This document shows positions 1 through 6,624 of a stretch of 40,873 bases of DNA, in pieces; within the stretch, counting starts at the first letter, position 1; the number at the start of each line of letters is the position of its first letter. The stretch is taken from contig JAGRGI010000025.1 of the NCBI GenBank assembly GCA_020445565.1, positions 1-40,873 on the forward strand. Direction: 5' to 3'. A model generated the notes under the pieces. The model ran no database searches, was not told the origin of the DNA, and worked only from the letters and a program-made list of their open reading frames with translations. Origin of the DNA: Chromatiales bacterium. GTDB taxonomy: Bacteria > Pseudomonadota > Gammaproteobacteria > JAGRCI01. The position numbers and the translations under genes were made by a program.

Positions 1-120
1 TGCGTATTCCGGCTGAAGGCGACCGCGGATTCCAGTCGAAGACGACCACCTGTTCCAGTTCAAGGCGACCACTGATTCCAATCGAAGACGACCGCCGATT
101 CCGGTGAAGGCGACCACCCG
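1..120 (+). repeat. IS21 left-end multiple terminal repeats
   Basis: Five tandem subrepeats of about 19 conserved bases sit in a 23-bp period, with cores at 6-24, 29-47, 52-70, 75-93 and 98-115. The shared pattern is (A/G)TTCC, 3-4 variable bases, (G/C)AAGRCGACC. In IS21 elements such terminal repeats are the transposase binding sites. The last repeat ends 89 bases before the istA start. Confidence 0.9.
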
Positions 121-204
121 GGCCTGACCTGGTGTGGAGTGATTCGACGCGGGATAACCACCGTTATCCTGGCCCACTTTTCTCGACGCTTGAGGAAGGG
201 CCAG

Positions 205-1746
205 ATGCCAGCAAAGAGGTTATCCATGCGAAAGATCAAAGAGATTCTGAGACTGAAATTCGAGGCCGGTCAGGGCCAGCGCCAGATTGCCCGAAGTTGC
301 GGCGTCGGCAAGACGAGTGTGGCGGAGTGCTTGGCCCGCTTCAGTCGATCGGGCTTATCCTGGCCACAGGCGGGGCAGTTGGACGAGGCGATGCTGGAGC
401 ACAAGCTCTACCCGCCGGCAACTGCTTCCGGCGCCGACCGCCGTCCACTGCCGCACTGGCCAACGGTGCATCGTGAGCTTCGCCGCAAGGGCGTCACCCT
501 CACCTTGCTGTGGCATGAGTACAAGAGTGCCCATCCGCACGGGCTCCAATACAGCCGGTTCTGCGATCGCTACCGGGCCTGGGCCGCGAAGCTGGACCTG
601 GTGATGCGCCAGGAACACCGCGCCGGTGAGAAGCTGTTCGTGGATTACGCCGGGCAGACCGCGGAGGTCGTAGACCGGCGTAGCGGCGAGATTCGCCAGG
701 CCCAGATCTTCGTCGCCGTGCTGGGCGCTTCCAGCTACACATACGCGGAGGCCACCTGGACCCAGCAACTGCCCGACTGGATCGGCTCGCACGTGCGCGC
801 TTTCCAGTTCCTGGGTGGAACCAGCGAGATCCTTGTACCCGACAACCTGCGCAGCGCCGTCACCAAGGCGCACCGCTATGAGCCCGACCTCAATCCCACC
901 TACGCCGATCTGGCCAGCCACTACGGCGTGGCGGTACTGCCGGCACGCGCCCGTCGGCCCCGCGACAAGGCCAAGGCGGAGGCAGGGGTGCTGCTGGTCG
1001 AACGCTGGATCCTGGCGGCGCTGCGCCACCGCAGCTTCTTCTCCCTTGAGGAGCTGAACCGGGAGATCGCCCGGCTGCTGGAGCGCCTCAACGCACGTCC
1101 CTTCAAAAAGCTGCCCGGCTCGCGCCGGGAGTGGTTCGAGAAGATCGACCGCCCGGCGCTGCGCCCGCTGCCGGCCCTGCCCTACGAGTTCGCCGAATGG
1201 AAAAAGGTCCGGGTCAACATCGACTACCACGTCGAGCTCGAGGGACATTACTACTCGGTTCCCCATGCCCTGGTACGCAAGGCGCTGGAGGTCCGCTACA
1301 CCGAGCGCACTGTCGAATGCCTGTACCGCGGCCAACGGGTAGCCAGCCACCTGCGCTCCCACCTCAAGGGTCGCCACACCACCGTGGCCGAGCACATGCC
1401 GGCCGCTCATCGCCAATACGCCGAGTGGACTCCTGAACGGCTCATCCGCTGGGCCGAGAAGACAGGACCCGCCACCGCCGGGGTGATCCAGACCCTCCTG
1501 CACAGCCGGGCCCATCCCCAACAGGGCTTCCGCGCCTGCCTCGGCGTCCTGCGCCTGAGCAAGGGCTACGGCGATGAACGCCTGGAGGCGGCCTGTCGCC
1601 GAGCCCTACGGATCGGATCGGCCAGTTACAAGAGCATCGACTCCATCCTGCGTCAGGGCCTCGACCGCAAGCCCCTTCCCGAGCAGAGCGAACCAGAGCT
1701 GGGCATCGCCCACGAGAACATCCGCGGCGCCACGTACTACCACTGA
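205..1746 (+). CDS. istA: IS21 family transposase IstA
   Basis: A 513-residue DDE transposase that cuts and joins the IS ends with help from IstB. An N-terminal helix-turn-helix (about residues 9-45, with the stretch QRQIARSCGVGKTSV) should bind the 23-bp terminal repeats. The integrase core follows, with Asp in FVDYAGQT, Asp in VPDNLRSAV and Glu in KAKAEAGVLLVERW, so the catalytic triad looks intact. A C-terminal Mu-transposase-type beta domain includes the HYYSVPH region. The start at 205 is preferred over 139 because GAGGAAGGG lies a few bases upstream and the HTH begins soon after. The stop is 25 bases before istB. No frameshift or internal stop is seen, so the element is probably still active. 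Confidence 0.93.
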   Translation: MPAKRLSMRKIKEILRLKFEAGQGQRQIARSCGVGKTSVAECLARFSRSGLSWPQAGQLDEAMLEHKLYPPATASGADRRPLPHWPTVHRELRRKGVTLTLLWHEYKSAHPHGLQYSRFCDRYRAWAAKLDLVMRQEHRAGEKLFVDYAGQTAEVVDRRSGEIRQAQIFVAVLGASSYTYAEATWTQQLPDWIGSHVRAFQFLGGTSEILVPDNLRSAVTKAHRYEPDLNPTYADLASHYGVAVLPARARRPRDKAKAEAGVLLVERWILAALRHRSFFSLEELNREIARLLERLNARPFKKLPGSRREWFEKIDRPALRPLPALPYEFAEWKKVRVNIDYHVELEGHYYSVPHALVRKALEVRYTERTVECLYRGQRVASHLRSHLKGRHTTVAEHMPAAHRQYAEWTPERLIRWAEKTGPATAGVIQTLLHSRAHPQQGFRACLGVLRLSKGYGDERLEAACRRALRIGSASYKSIDSILRQGLDRKPLPEQSEPELGIAHENIRGATYYH

Positions 1747-1771
1747 CAAACCGCTGAAGGACACCCATACG

Positions 1772-2527
1772 ATGTTGAACCACCCCACCCTGGAAAAACT
1801 CCAGACCCTGCGCCTGTCCGGTATGCTCAAAGCATTGAGCGAACAGATCAACATGGCCGATATCGATACCCTTAGCTTCGAGGAACGCCTCGGCCTGCTG
1901 GCCGACCGGGAGATCACCGAACGCGAGGACCGGAGGCTGAAAACCCGTCTGCGCCAGGCCCGTCTCAAGCACAACGCCTGTATCGAGGATATCGACTACC
2001 GCGCCCCGCGCGGACTCGACAAGGCGCTGATCCTGCAACTGTCCGCTTGTCGTTGGATCACCGAAGGGCTGAACTTGATCATCTACGGCCCCACTGGCGT
2101 GGGTAAGACTTGGATCGCCTGTGCCCTGGCCCAGAAGGCCTGCCGAGAAGGACTCACCGCTTTGTACCTGCGTCTGCCACGGTTGTTCGAGGAACTCAGC
2201 CTGGCCCACGGCGACGGGCGCTTCCCCAAGCTCATGGCCGCCTTCGCCAAGACCGATCTGATCATTCTCGATGACTGGGGGTTGGCCAAGTTCACCGCAG
2301 AGCAGCGCCGCGATCTGCTGGAACTGCTCGACGACCGCCACGGCCATCGCTCGACGATCGTCACCTCTCAGTTACCGCTCGAGCATTGGCACGAGATCAT
2401 CGGCGATCCCACCCTCGCCGATGCCATCCTGGACCGGCTCATTCACAACGCCTACCGGATAAATCTGCAGGGCGAATCCCTGCGAAAGCGACACGCCAAA
2501 TTGACGCCGACCTCCCCTTCAGAGTAA
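1772..2527 (+). CDS. istB: IS21 family helper ATPase IstB
   Basis: A 251-residue AAA+ ATPase related to DnaC. It assembles on target DNA and directs IstA to it. The Walker A motif GPTGVGKT is present, followed by a Walker B region (DLIILDDWG) and a sensor-like segment (STIVTSQLP). Length and domain order match the family. The ATG at 1772 opens the typical N-terminus MLNHPTLEKLQTLRLSGM. The reading frame is open further upstream, but that part overlaps istA and does not look like IstB. It is cotranscribed with istA, 25 bases downstream. Confidence 0.94.
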   Translation: MLNHPTLEKLQTLRLSGMLKALSEQINMADIDTLSFEERLGLLADREITEREDRRLKTRLRQARLKHNACIEDIDYRAPRGLDKALILQLSACRWITEGLNLIIYGPTGVGKTWIACALAQKACREGLTALYLRLPRLFEELSLAHGDGRFPKLMAAFAKTDLIILDDWGLAKFTAEQRRDLLELLDDRHGHRSTIVTSQLPLEHWHEIIGDPTLADAILDRLIHNAYRINLQGESLRKRHAKLTPTSPSE

Positions 2528-2586
2528 CTATGCACTGTCCCGCGTCGCTTCGCTCCGACCGGTGCCCGTCTTCCTACGGAATGGGT

Positions 2587-2656
2587 GGTCGTCTTCGGCT
2601 GGATTGAGTGGTCGCTTTCACACCGGAATCGGTGGTCGCCTTCGCCGGAATCCGCA
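2587..2656 (-). repeat. IS21 right-end multiple terminal repeats
   Basis: Three inverted copies of the left-end subrepeat lie here, with GGAAT/GGATT cores at 2601, 2625 and 2647 (spacing 24 and 22). The outermost ends at 2656 with the tip CCGCA, the complement of the left tip TGCGG/T. Fewer copies on the istB side than on the istA side is usual for the family. Confidence 0.88.
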
Positions 2657-2806
2657 GTCGGAGCGGGTGTCCTTCACCAGCTGGGGGATGAAGGTCGCCA
2701 GGGCGGCGATCAAGGCCAGCCCGAGCACGATGGTCGTTCGCGGATAGGCGGTAACGCGCCAGAAAACACGCCATGCCAGGGATCGGGTTGCCAAGGAGTC
2801 GTTCAT
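2657..2806 (-). pseudogene. 5' fragment of an RND/MMPL-type exporter gene, cut by the IS
   Basis: Only about 50 codons remain, from the ATG at 2806 to the IS boundary. They encode a short cytoplasmic lead (MNDSLATRSLAWRVFWRVTA), one transmembrane helix (TTIVLGLALIAALATFIPQL) and the start of a periplasmic segment (VKDTRSD). This is how hydrophobe/patched-type RND permeases begin. Beyond 2657 the frame runs into the IS terminal repeats. The gene is divergent from the TetR-type regulator at 2937 with 130 bases between the starts, which suggests it was that regulator's target. The family assignment rests on this short N-terminus and the context, so it is tentative. The rest of the gene should lie left of the element. 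Confidence 0.6.
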
Positions 2807-2845
2807 CGTCTTGCTCGTCCTCCAGTTTCAGGGATTGCATTGATA

Positions 2846-2863
2846 CAAACCAACCAGTCTGTT
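2846..2863 (+). promoter_or_regulatory. TetR/NemR-like operator box 1
   Basis: CAAACCAACCAGTCTGTT matches the reverse complement of the second box (2877-2894) at 14 of 18 positions. The two boxes lie 13 bases apart, between the divergent regulator and exporter starts, so bound repressor could block both promoters. Confidence 0.55.
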
Positions 2864-2876
2864 TTATCGAGAATAG

Positions 2877-2894
2877 AACAGACCAACTGGTTTG
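2877..2894 (+). promoter_or_regulatory. TetR/NemR-like operator box 2
   Basis: AACAGACCAACTGGTTTG contains the inverted half-sites GACCA/TGGTT. It resembles the NemR box of E. coli (AGACC...GGTCT pattern) as I remember it. It ends two bases before the TATAAT at 2897, so a bound repressor would overlap the promoter of the downstream tetR gene. That is classic autorepression. Confidence 0.6.
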
Positions 2895-2896
2895 TC

Positions 2897-2902
2897 TATA
2901 AT
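2897..2902 (+). promoter_or_regulatory. -10 element of the tetR-family gene
   Basis: A perfect TATAAT lies 35 bases upstream of the ATG at 2937. The matching -35 (TAGAAC at 2874, 17-base spacer) is weak and overlaps operator box 2. Confidence 0.5.
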
Positions 2903-2936
2903 AAAAGTATGCAAAATTTCGAGAGGAGGCCGAGCC

Positions 2937-3545
2937 ATGGCCACGCGCAATCCCCAACAGACGCGGGAACGTTTGCTACAAACCGCCTTCGCGCAGATGC
3001 ATGCCCACGGCTTTCAGGGGATGCGAGTGGATGAGGTGCTAAAACTGTCGGGGCTACAGAAAGGCGCCTTCTACCACCACTTCAACAGCAAGGCGGATTT
3101 GGGCTATGCGGTGTTGGAGGAACAGATCAAACCCATGGTGGAATCGGTCTGGCTGGCCCCGTTCGCCAACATCGACGACCCGGTGCAGGCCCTGCTGGAC
3201 CGGTTGGATAACCTGGGCGAGGACATCCCGCCCGCCATGCGCGAACACGGCTGTCCACTGAACAATCTGGCCCAGGAGATGAGCAAGCTGGACGAAGGTT
3301 TTCGCGTCCGCATCGCCACCTTGTTCCGCCACTGGGTGGAGGCATTCGCGGCGATGTTCGAGAAAGGCAAGCAGAAGGGTTTCATACGGCCTGACGTGGA
3401 CAGTCAGGCCGTGTCTCGATTCGTCATCGCCGCGCTGGAGGGATGCATCGGCGTCTACAAGGTCGAACAGGCAGTGGAGCAATGGTTTGCATGCCGGTCG
3501 CAATTGGCGGTGTATTTGAGTACTTTGAGGCCGAACAACGGGTAG
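2937..3545 (+). CDS. TetR family transcriptional repressor, NemR-like
   Basis: A 202-residue regulator. The N-terminal HTH (about residues 8-55) has the TetR signature TRERLLQTAFAQMHAHGF, then MRVDEVLKLSGLQKGAFYHHFNS. The ligand domain contains CPLNNLAQEMS, a conserved-cysteine segment found in the NemR-like subgroup, which senses electrophiles through cysteines. The ATG at 2937 follows GAGAGGAGG closely. The upstream in-frame ATG at 2892 would lie over the promoter. Two operator-like palindromes sit just upstream. Divergent to it is the broken exporter gene, so the repressor may now have lost its main target. Exact ligand unknown. Confidence 0.85.
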   Translation: MATRNPQQTRERLLQTAFAQMHAHGFQGMRVDEVLKLSGLQKGAFYHHFNSKADLGYAVLEEQIKPMVESVWLAPFANIDDPVQALLDRLDNLGEDIPPAMREHGCPLNNLAQEMSKLDEGFRVRIATLFRHWVEAFAAMFEKGKQKGFIRPDVDSQAVSRFVIAALEGCIGVYKVEQAVEQWFACRSQLAVYLSTLRPNNG

Positions 3546-3560
3546 GCCGGTATCGGCGTC

Positions 3561-4373
3561 TCAAGCGCTGCGCCGCCTTGATGGCTGATAACCGGTAGCG
3601 GTCATCAGCCATTGGACCATGCCAGGCAACACGCCATGCAGCCCGTAGACCAGACGCAAGGACAAGGACGGAACGATGAATCTGCGCTCGGCCTCGATCC
3701 CGGACAACAAGGCGGATGCGGCTTGGTGCTCGGTCAGCATCGGCACCAGGCGTCGGGCGATTCCCGGCACCCGTTCGTAACTGTCGGGATTGTTTCGCCA
3801 ATAAGGGCTGGCTACCGGCCCGCTTTCATAGTGAGCGACGCGAACACCACTTGTACGCAAATCGGCGCGCAGGGCATCGGAAAGCCCCCGCATGGCACGA
3901 CAGGCAGCGATATAGGCGGTGGCCCCAGGCCAAGCCAGACGCGAAGCCACGGAACTGAGGTTCACGACCAGTCCGCTGCCTCGATCCATCATCCCCGGCA
4001 CAAAGGCCCGACTTAGCCAGGCCGCCGTCAGATAGGGGACGGCGATGGTCCTGGCGATCTCCTCCTCATCCATTTCCCACAGGTAGCGCCAACGGCCGAT
4101 CCCGGCGTTGTTGACCAGAACATCCGGCACGCCCACCTCGGCGCCAATCCGTTCGACCACGCGTTTGAGCGATACCGAATCGGCCAGATCCACCGGGTAG
4201 ACAGAGGCGCTGCCACCGCCTGCCTCGATGGCTTGCGCCACGACGCGCAGTTCGTCCTCCCTTCTCGCCAGCAGCACGACCCGCGCCCCCCGCATTGCCG
4301 CCAATTTGGCCAAGCTTGCCCCGATACCGCCGGAGGCCCCCGTGATCAGCACAGTCTTGCCTTTCAGCTTCAT
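3561..4373 (-). CDS. SDR family protein lacking the catalytic lysine
   Basis: A 270-residue classical short-chain dehydrogenase fold. The nucleotide-binding glycine motif TGASGGIG (residues 11-18), the acidic DLAD region (62-65) and NNAG (88-91) are all present. Serines 140-141 and Tyr154 of the active site are there, but the YxxxK motif reads Tyr-Ile-Ala-Ala-Cys: position 158 is Cys instead of Lys, followed by Arg159. The lysine normally binds the ribose and lowers the tyrosine pKa, so activity may be altered or lost unless Arg159 substitutes. Its start overlaps the stop of the upstream membrane-protein gene by an ATGA, so the two are translationally coupled. Substrate unknown. TetR-type and AraC-type regulators lie on either side of the pair. 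Confidence 0.85.
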   Translation of the reverse strand: MKLKGKTVLITGASGGIGASLAKLAAMRGARVVLLARREDELRVVAQAIEAGGGSASVYPVDLADSVSLKRVVERIGAEVGVPDVLVNNAGIGRWRYLWEMDEEEIARTIAVPYLTAAWLSRAFVPGMMDRGSGLVVNLSSVASRLAWPGATAYIAACRAMRGLSDALRADLRTSGVRVAHYESGPVASPYWRNNPDSYERVPGIARRLVPMLTEHQAASALLSGIEAERRFIVPSLSLRLVYGLHGVLPGMVQWLMTATGYQPSRRRSA

Positions 4374-5029
4374 TTCTCACCTCGAACGAGCTTGCGGATG
4401 GAAAACAGGTGGAACCACAGCCACAGGGGCGCGGGCAGAAACACGGCATACATCATGGGGTGATGGGGACCGATCTGAGGCAACAGAACCAACGCCAGGG
4501 AACTGGCCACCACCAGGATGTCGGCCAGACCGAAAAGATTGGCGAACCAGGCACGGCGCGCTCCCTGCACACCGGCGGCTACGGAAAAGGCGGCGATCAG
4601 GCCGAAGAACCCTGCGCCGATGTGGGTGAAGCCATCCACAATGCCAAAGGTTTGGGGTAAAACCCCGGTACCGGCCTGCATCAAAAAGGTGGCACCGAAA
4701 AATACCCGTATTCCCTGGAGCAACAGCAATTGCTCCTGCCTCAGGCCCAGCAACAGTCGGCGAATCGGGGCGATGACCAGGAGCAGCACGCCGACCAGCC
4801 CCACACCGGCAAAAATGACAGTCAGAAAGGCGATACCCGAAATATCGGCAGGGAACAGGGCCTGATTCGAGAGCCCCAAGTGAAGAGACACAAGCCAGGC
4901 AAGCAGGCCAAACGCAACGAAATGACCCTTGGTTCCCAAGGGCTGCCGCAGTGACAGGGCCCAAAGGGTGTAGACGATCATCAACACATCCAGACCGATC
5001 ATGGTCCAGGCGGGATTGAGGCTTTGCAT
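4370..5029 (-). CDS. Integral membrane protein, unknown function
   Basis: A 219-residue, very hydrophobic protein with about six or seven predicted transmembrane helices (for example residues 10-28, 36-52, 65-87, 105-122, 135-153 and 165-185). It has a short basic C-terminus, SIRKLVRGEK. I do not recognise a family. It is the first gene of a two-gene unit with the SDR gene, sharing ATGA. The start at 5029 is well supported by GGAGG seven bases upstream, but that site lies in a perfect 8-bp hairpin (5034-5061). The divergent AraC gene starts at 5195, so shared regulation is likely. Confidence 0.75.
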   Translation of the reverse strand: MQSLNPAWTMIGLDVLMIVYTLWALSLRQPLGTKGHFVAFGLLAWLVSLHLGLSNQALFPADISGIAFLTVIFAGVGLVGVLLLVIAPIRRLLLGLRQEQLLLLQGIRVFFGATFLMQAGTGVLPQTFGIVDGFTHIGAGFFGLIAAFSVAAGVQGARRAWFANLFGLADILVVASSLALVLLPQIGPHHPMMYAVFLPAPLWLWFHLFSIRKLVRGEK

Positions 5030-5033
5030 TGGG

Positions 5034-5061
5034 ATACCTCCGGGATACAGAAAGGAGGTAT
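5034..5061 (-). promoter_or_regulatory. Perfect hairpin covering the ribosome binding site of the membrane-protein gene
   Basis: ATACCTCC (5034-5041) and GGAGGTAT (5054-5061) are perfect inverted repeats with a 12-base loop. In the minus-strand transcript the 3' arm is GGAGGUAU, whose GGAGG is the Shine-Dalgarno sequence of the gene starting at 5029. The fold would hide the site and could act as a translational switch or thermometer. The sequence and its pairing are seen directly. Function is inferred. Confidence 0.55.
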
Positions 5062-5194
5062 GCAGATTACTTTTTACTTTCAGACGATCCGATAGCCAAA
5101 TATATCAATTTGTTTGCTGAAACAACTATATTATCGATCTGACTCCAGCATATCGGTTATTCTTGAAGAATCCGCGATAGTGGCAGGATCGGGA

Positions 5195-6169
5195 ATGGAC
5201 GTATTCGACGACACCCTTCGTTCGCTAAGAATCAGCGGCAGTCTGCTGCTGAGAGAATCCTATACGCCACCCTGGGCAATCCGCATTCCGAACGACTCCG
5301 AACTGGCCAAGGTACTGCAAACGGCCCCCGGCACACGGGTCGTCGCCTTCCATCTGGTGGAATTCGGCCAGTGCGCCGTTCGCCCCGAGGGACAGGCGGA
5401 AATCCCCCTCAGCGCCGGCCGTATGGTCATCTGTTTCGGCGGCCAGGCCCATGAACTCGTCCAGGGGGAAACGACACGGAGTCTGAGTATCGAAACGTTA
5501 CTGAGGGGTGGCCCGAACCTCCAAAGCCCAGACCACAAAAAGGGGCTCGTCGGCGCCTCACTGCTATGCGGTGTGTTTCTGCTGCACAACACCGAACTCA
5601 ACCCCCTGTTCGAGGCCCTGCCTCCGGTCCTGCAAAGCGCCCTCTCCCGGGCCGGCGAACTCCACAATCTGGCCGGTGTCGCCCGCCTGATCACCGACGA
5701 AATGGACCGCCGTACTCCAGGTGGCCCATTCATCGTCGAACGGTTGCTTGAAGTACTGTGCGCCGAGGCATTGCGGACCCACCTGCAAACGGTTGGCGAC
5801 ACACAGCCCGGCTGGTTCAGAGGGATACGCGATCCGGCGATCGGCCGTGCCATCAGTGCCGTGCACGCCGACCCAGGACACCCCTGGTCGGTGAAACGCC
5901 TGGCTCAGGCCGTGGCCATGTCCCCCTCGCGCTTCGCCGCCCGCTTCACGGCGTCGATCGGCGAGAGTCCCATGGTATACGTCACCAAATGGCGCATGAA
6001 CCTGGCCTGCCGGCGCCTCGCCACGGAAAAAGGAGGTGTTGAACGGATCGCCGCAAGCCTGGGCTACGAAAACCAGGCAGCCTTCAGCCGTGCCTTCAAA
6101 AAATGGGTAGGCCAGTCGCCCGCCTCCTGGCGCGCCGGCCAACAGTCCAGGGAAAACGCTTCAATCTGA
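5195..6169 (+). CDS. AraC family transcriptional regulator
   Basis: A 324-residue regulator with an N-terminal cupin-type sensing domain (about residues 10-190, including the AGRMVICFGGQAHELV segment). A C-terminal double HTH (about 225-320) follows, with VKRLAQAVAMSPSRFAARF as the first HTH and ERIAASLGYENQAAFSRAFKKWVGQSPASW as the classic AraC second HTH. The ATG at 5195 is chosen because the cupin homology begins right after it. An in-frame ATG at 5114 would add 27 weakly conserved residues. It is divergent from the membrane protein/SDR pair, and this kind of AraC regulator often sits next to SDR genes, so that pair is its probable target. Effector unknown. Confidence 0.87.
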   Translation: MDVFDDTLRSLRISGSLLLRESYTPPWAIRIPNDSELAKVLQTAPGTRVVAFHLVEFGQCAVRPEGQAEIPLSAGRMVICFGGQAHELVQGETTRSLSIETLLRGGPNLQSPDHKKGLVGASLLCGVFLLHNTELNPLFEALPPVLQSALSRAGELHNLAGVARLITDEMDRRTPGGPFIVERLLEVLCAEALRTHLQTVGDTQPGWFRGIRDPAIGRAISAVHADPGHPWSVKRLAQAVAMSPSRFAARFTASIGESPMVYVTKWRMNLACRRLATEKGGVERIAASLGYENQAAFSRAFKKWVGQSPASWRAGQQSRENASI

Positions 6170-6308
6170 GACTAGAAAATACGCGATTCAAATACAGGAT
6201 TCACGGGAAGGACCCTCAACCACAGAATCAACGTTACGCAGCGTTTCTCACATTAAACTTAAGGAAATCCCGCTTTTACCGCTATTGCTGCCATGGCTGC
6301 GCCCCTGA

Positions 6309-6339
6309 CTTGTCGGGTTGCGGACCCGCTATCGGCAAG
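6309..6339 (+). other. Leader hairpin upstream of the V4R signalling operon
   Basis: CTTGTCG (6309-6315) pairs with CGGCAAG (6333-6339), 7 bp with one G-U. An alternative inner stem GGGT/ACCC lies within it. It is in the 209-base gap between the AraC gene and the TTG start at 6379. No T-run follows, so it is not a standard terminator. Role unknown. Confidence 0.35.
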
Positions 6340-6378
6340 GTCCCAAAGCCAGAGTCCAGGCATAAGCGGAGATTCCCA

Positions 6379-6624
6379 TTGGTACAACTGAAAGACGTGA
6401 CCCCCATACTGACGTGGGCAAAGCAACATGGCGATGCCAAAATCGTGCAACGCATCGTGGTCCGCGCGCTACCTCAGCTCCAGGCCGCCGGACTACTGGT
6501 ATCGCCCGCTGAAATCGAGGCGAAAGACCAGTTCCTGGTACCGGTTCAGGTATTCGAGCAAATGCGCCTGGCGGCGGAGGCGTTCGTGCACAACGACCAT
6601 CCCGAGGCCAGTTGCCATGTTTGA
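6379..6624 (+). CDS. Small protein ahead of the V4R sensor, unknown function
   Basis: An 81-residue protein using a TTG start, chosen because GCGGAGA lies about ten bases upstream and the sequence before it looks non-coding. It is predicted mostly helical (VTPILTWAKQHGDAKIVQRI, then VRALPQLQAAGLLVSPAEIE), with no signal peptide or membrane segment. It overlaps the start of the V4R gene by 8 bases, so the two are translationally coupled and probably work together. I do not recognise a family. It could be a small dimerisation or adaptor subunit. An upstream ATG in the same frame lies inside the AraC gene and is unlikely. Confidence 0.6.
   Translation: MVQLKDVTPILTWAKQHGDAKIVQRIVVRALPQLQAAGLLVSPAEIEAKDQFLVPVQVFEQMRLAAEAFVHNDHPEASCHV

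Larger units (their letters stand above)
1..2656 (+). mobile_element. IS21-family insertion sequence, apparently complete
   Basis: The element has two overlapping-function genes, istA and istB, flanked by multiple terminal repeats, the standard IS21 layout. The left end starts TGCG at base 1. The right end, read on the complement, starts TGCGGATTCCGG at base 2656, so the outer ends are inverted copies ending TG...CA. Five left-end subrepeats (ATTCC...GAAGGCGACC type) start at 6, 29, 52, 75 and 98, an exact 23-bp period. Three inverted copies occupy about 2587-2651. The window begins exactly at the element's tip, so the left flank and any target duplication cannot be seen. The right flank is the broken exporter gene. 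Confidence 0.93.

Noticed and set aside
1-120. Possible CRISPR array because of regular 23-bp repeats
   Set aside because: There are no unique spacers: the repeat units are contiguous, and matching inverted copies flank istA/istB, so these are IS21 ends.
2562-3034. Plus-strand frames across the IS right end
   Set aside because: They run through terminal repeats and the promoter region, with no protein-like sequence.
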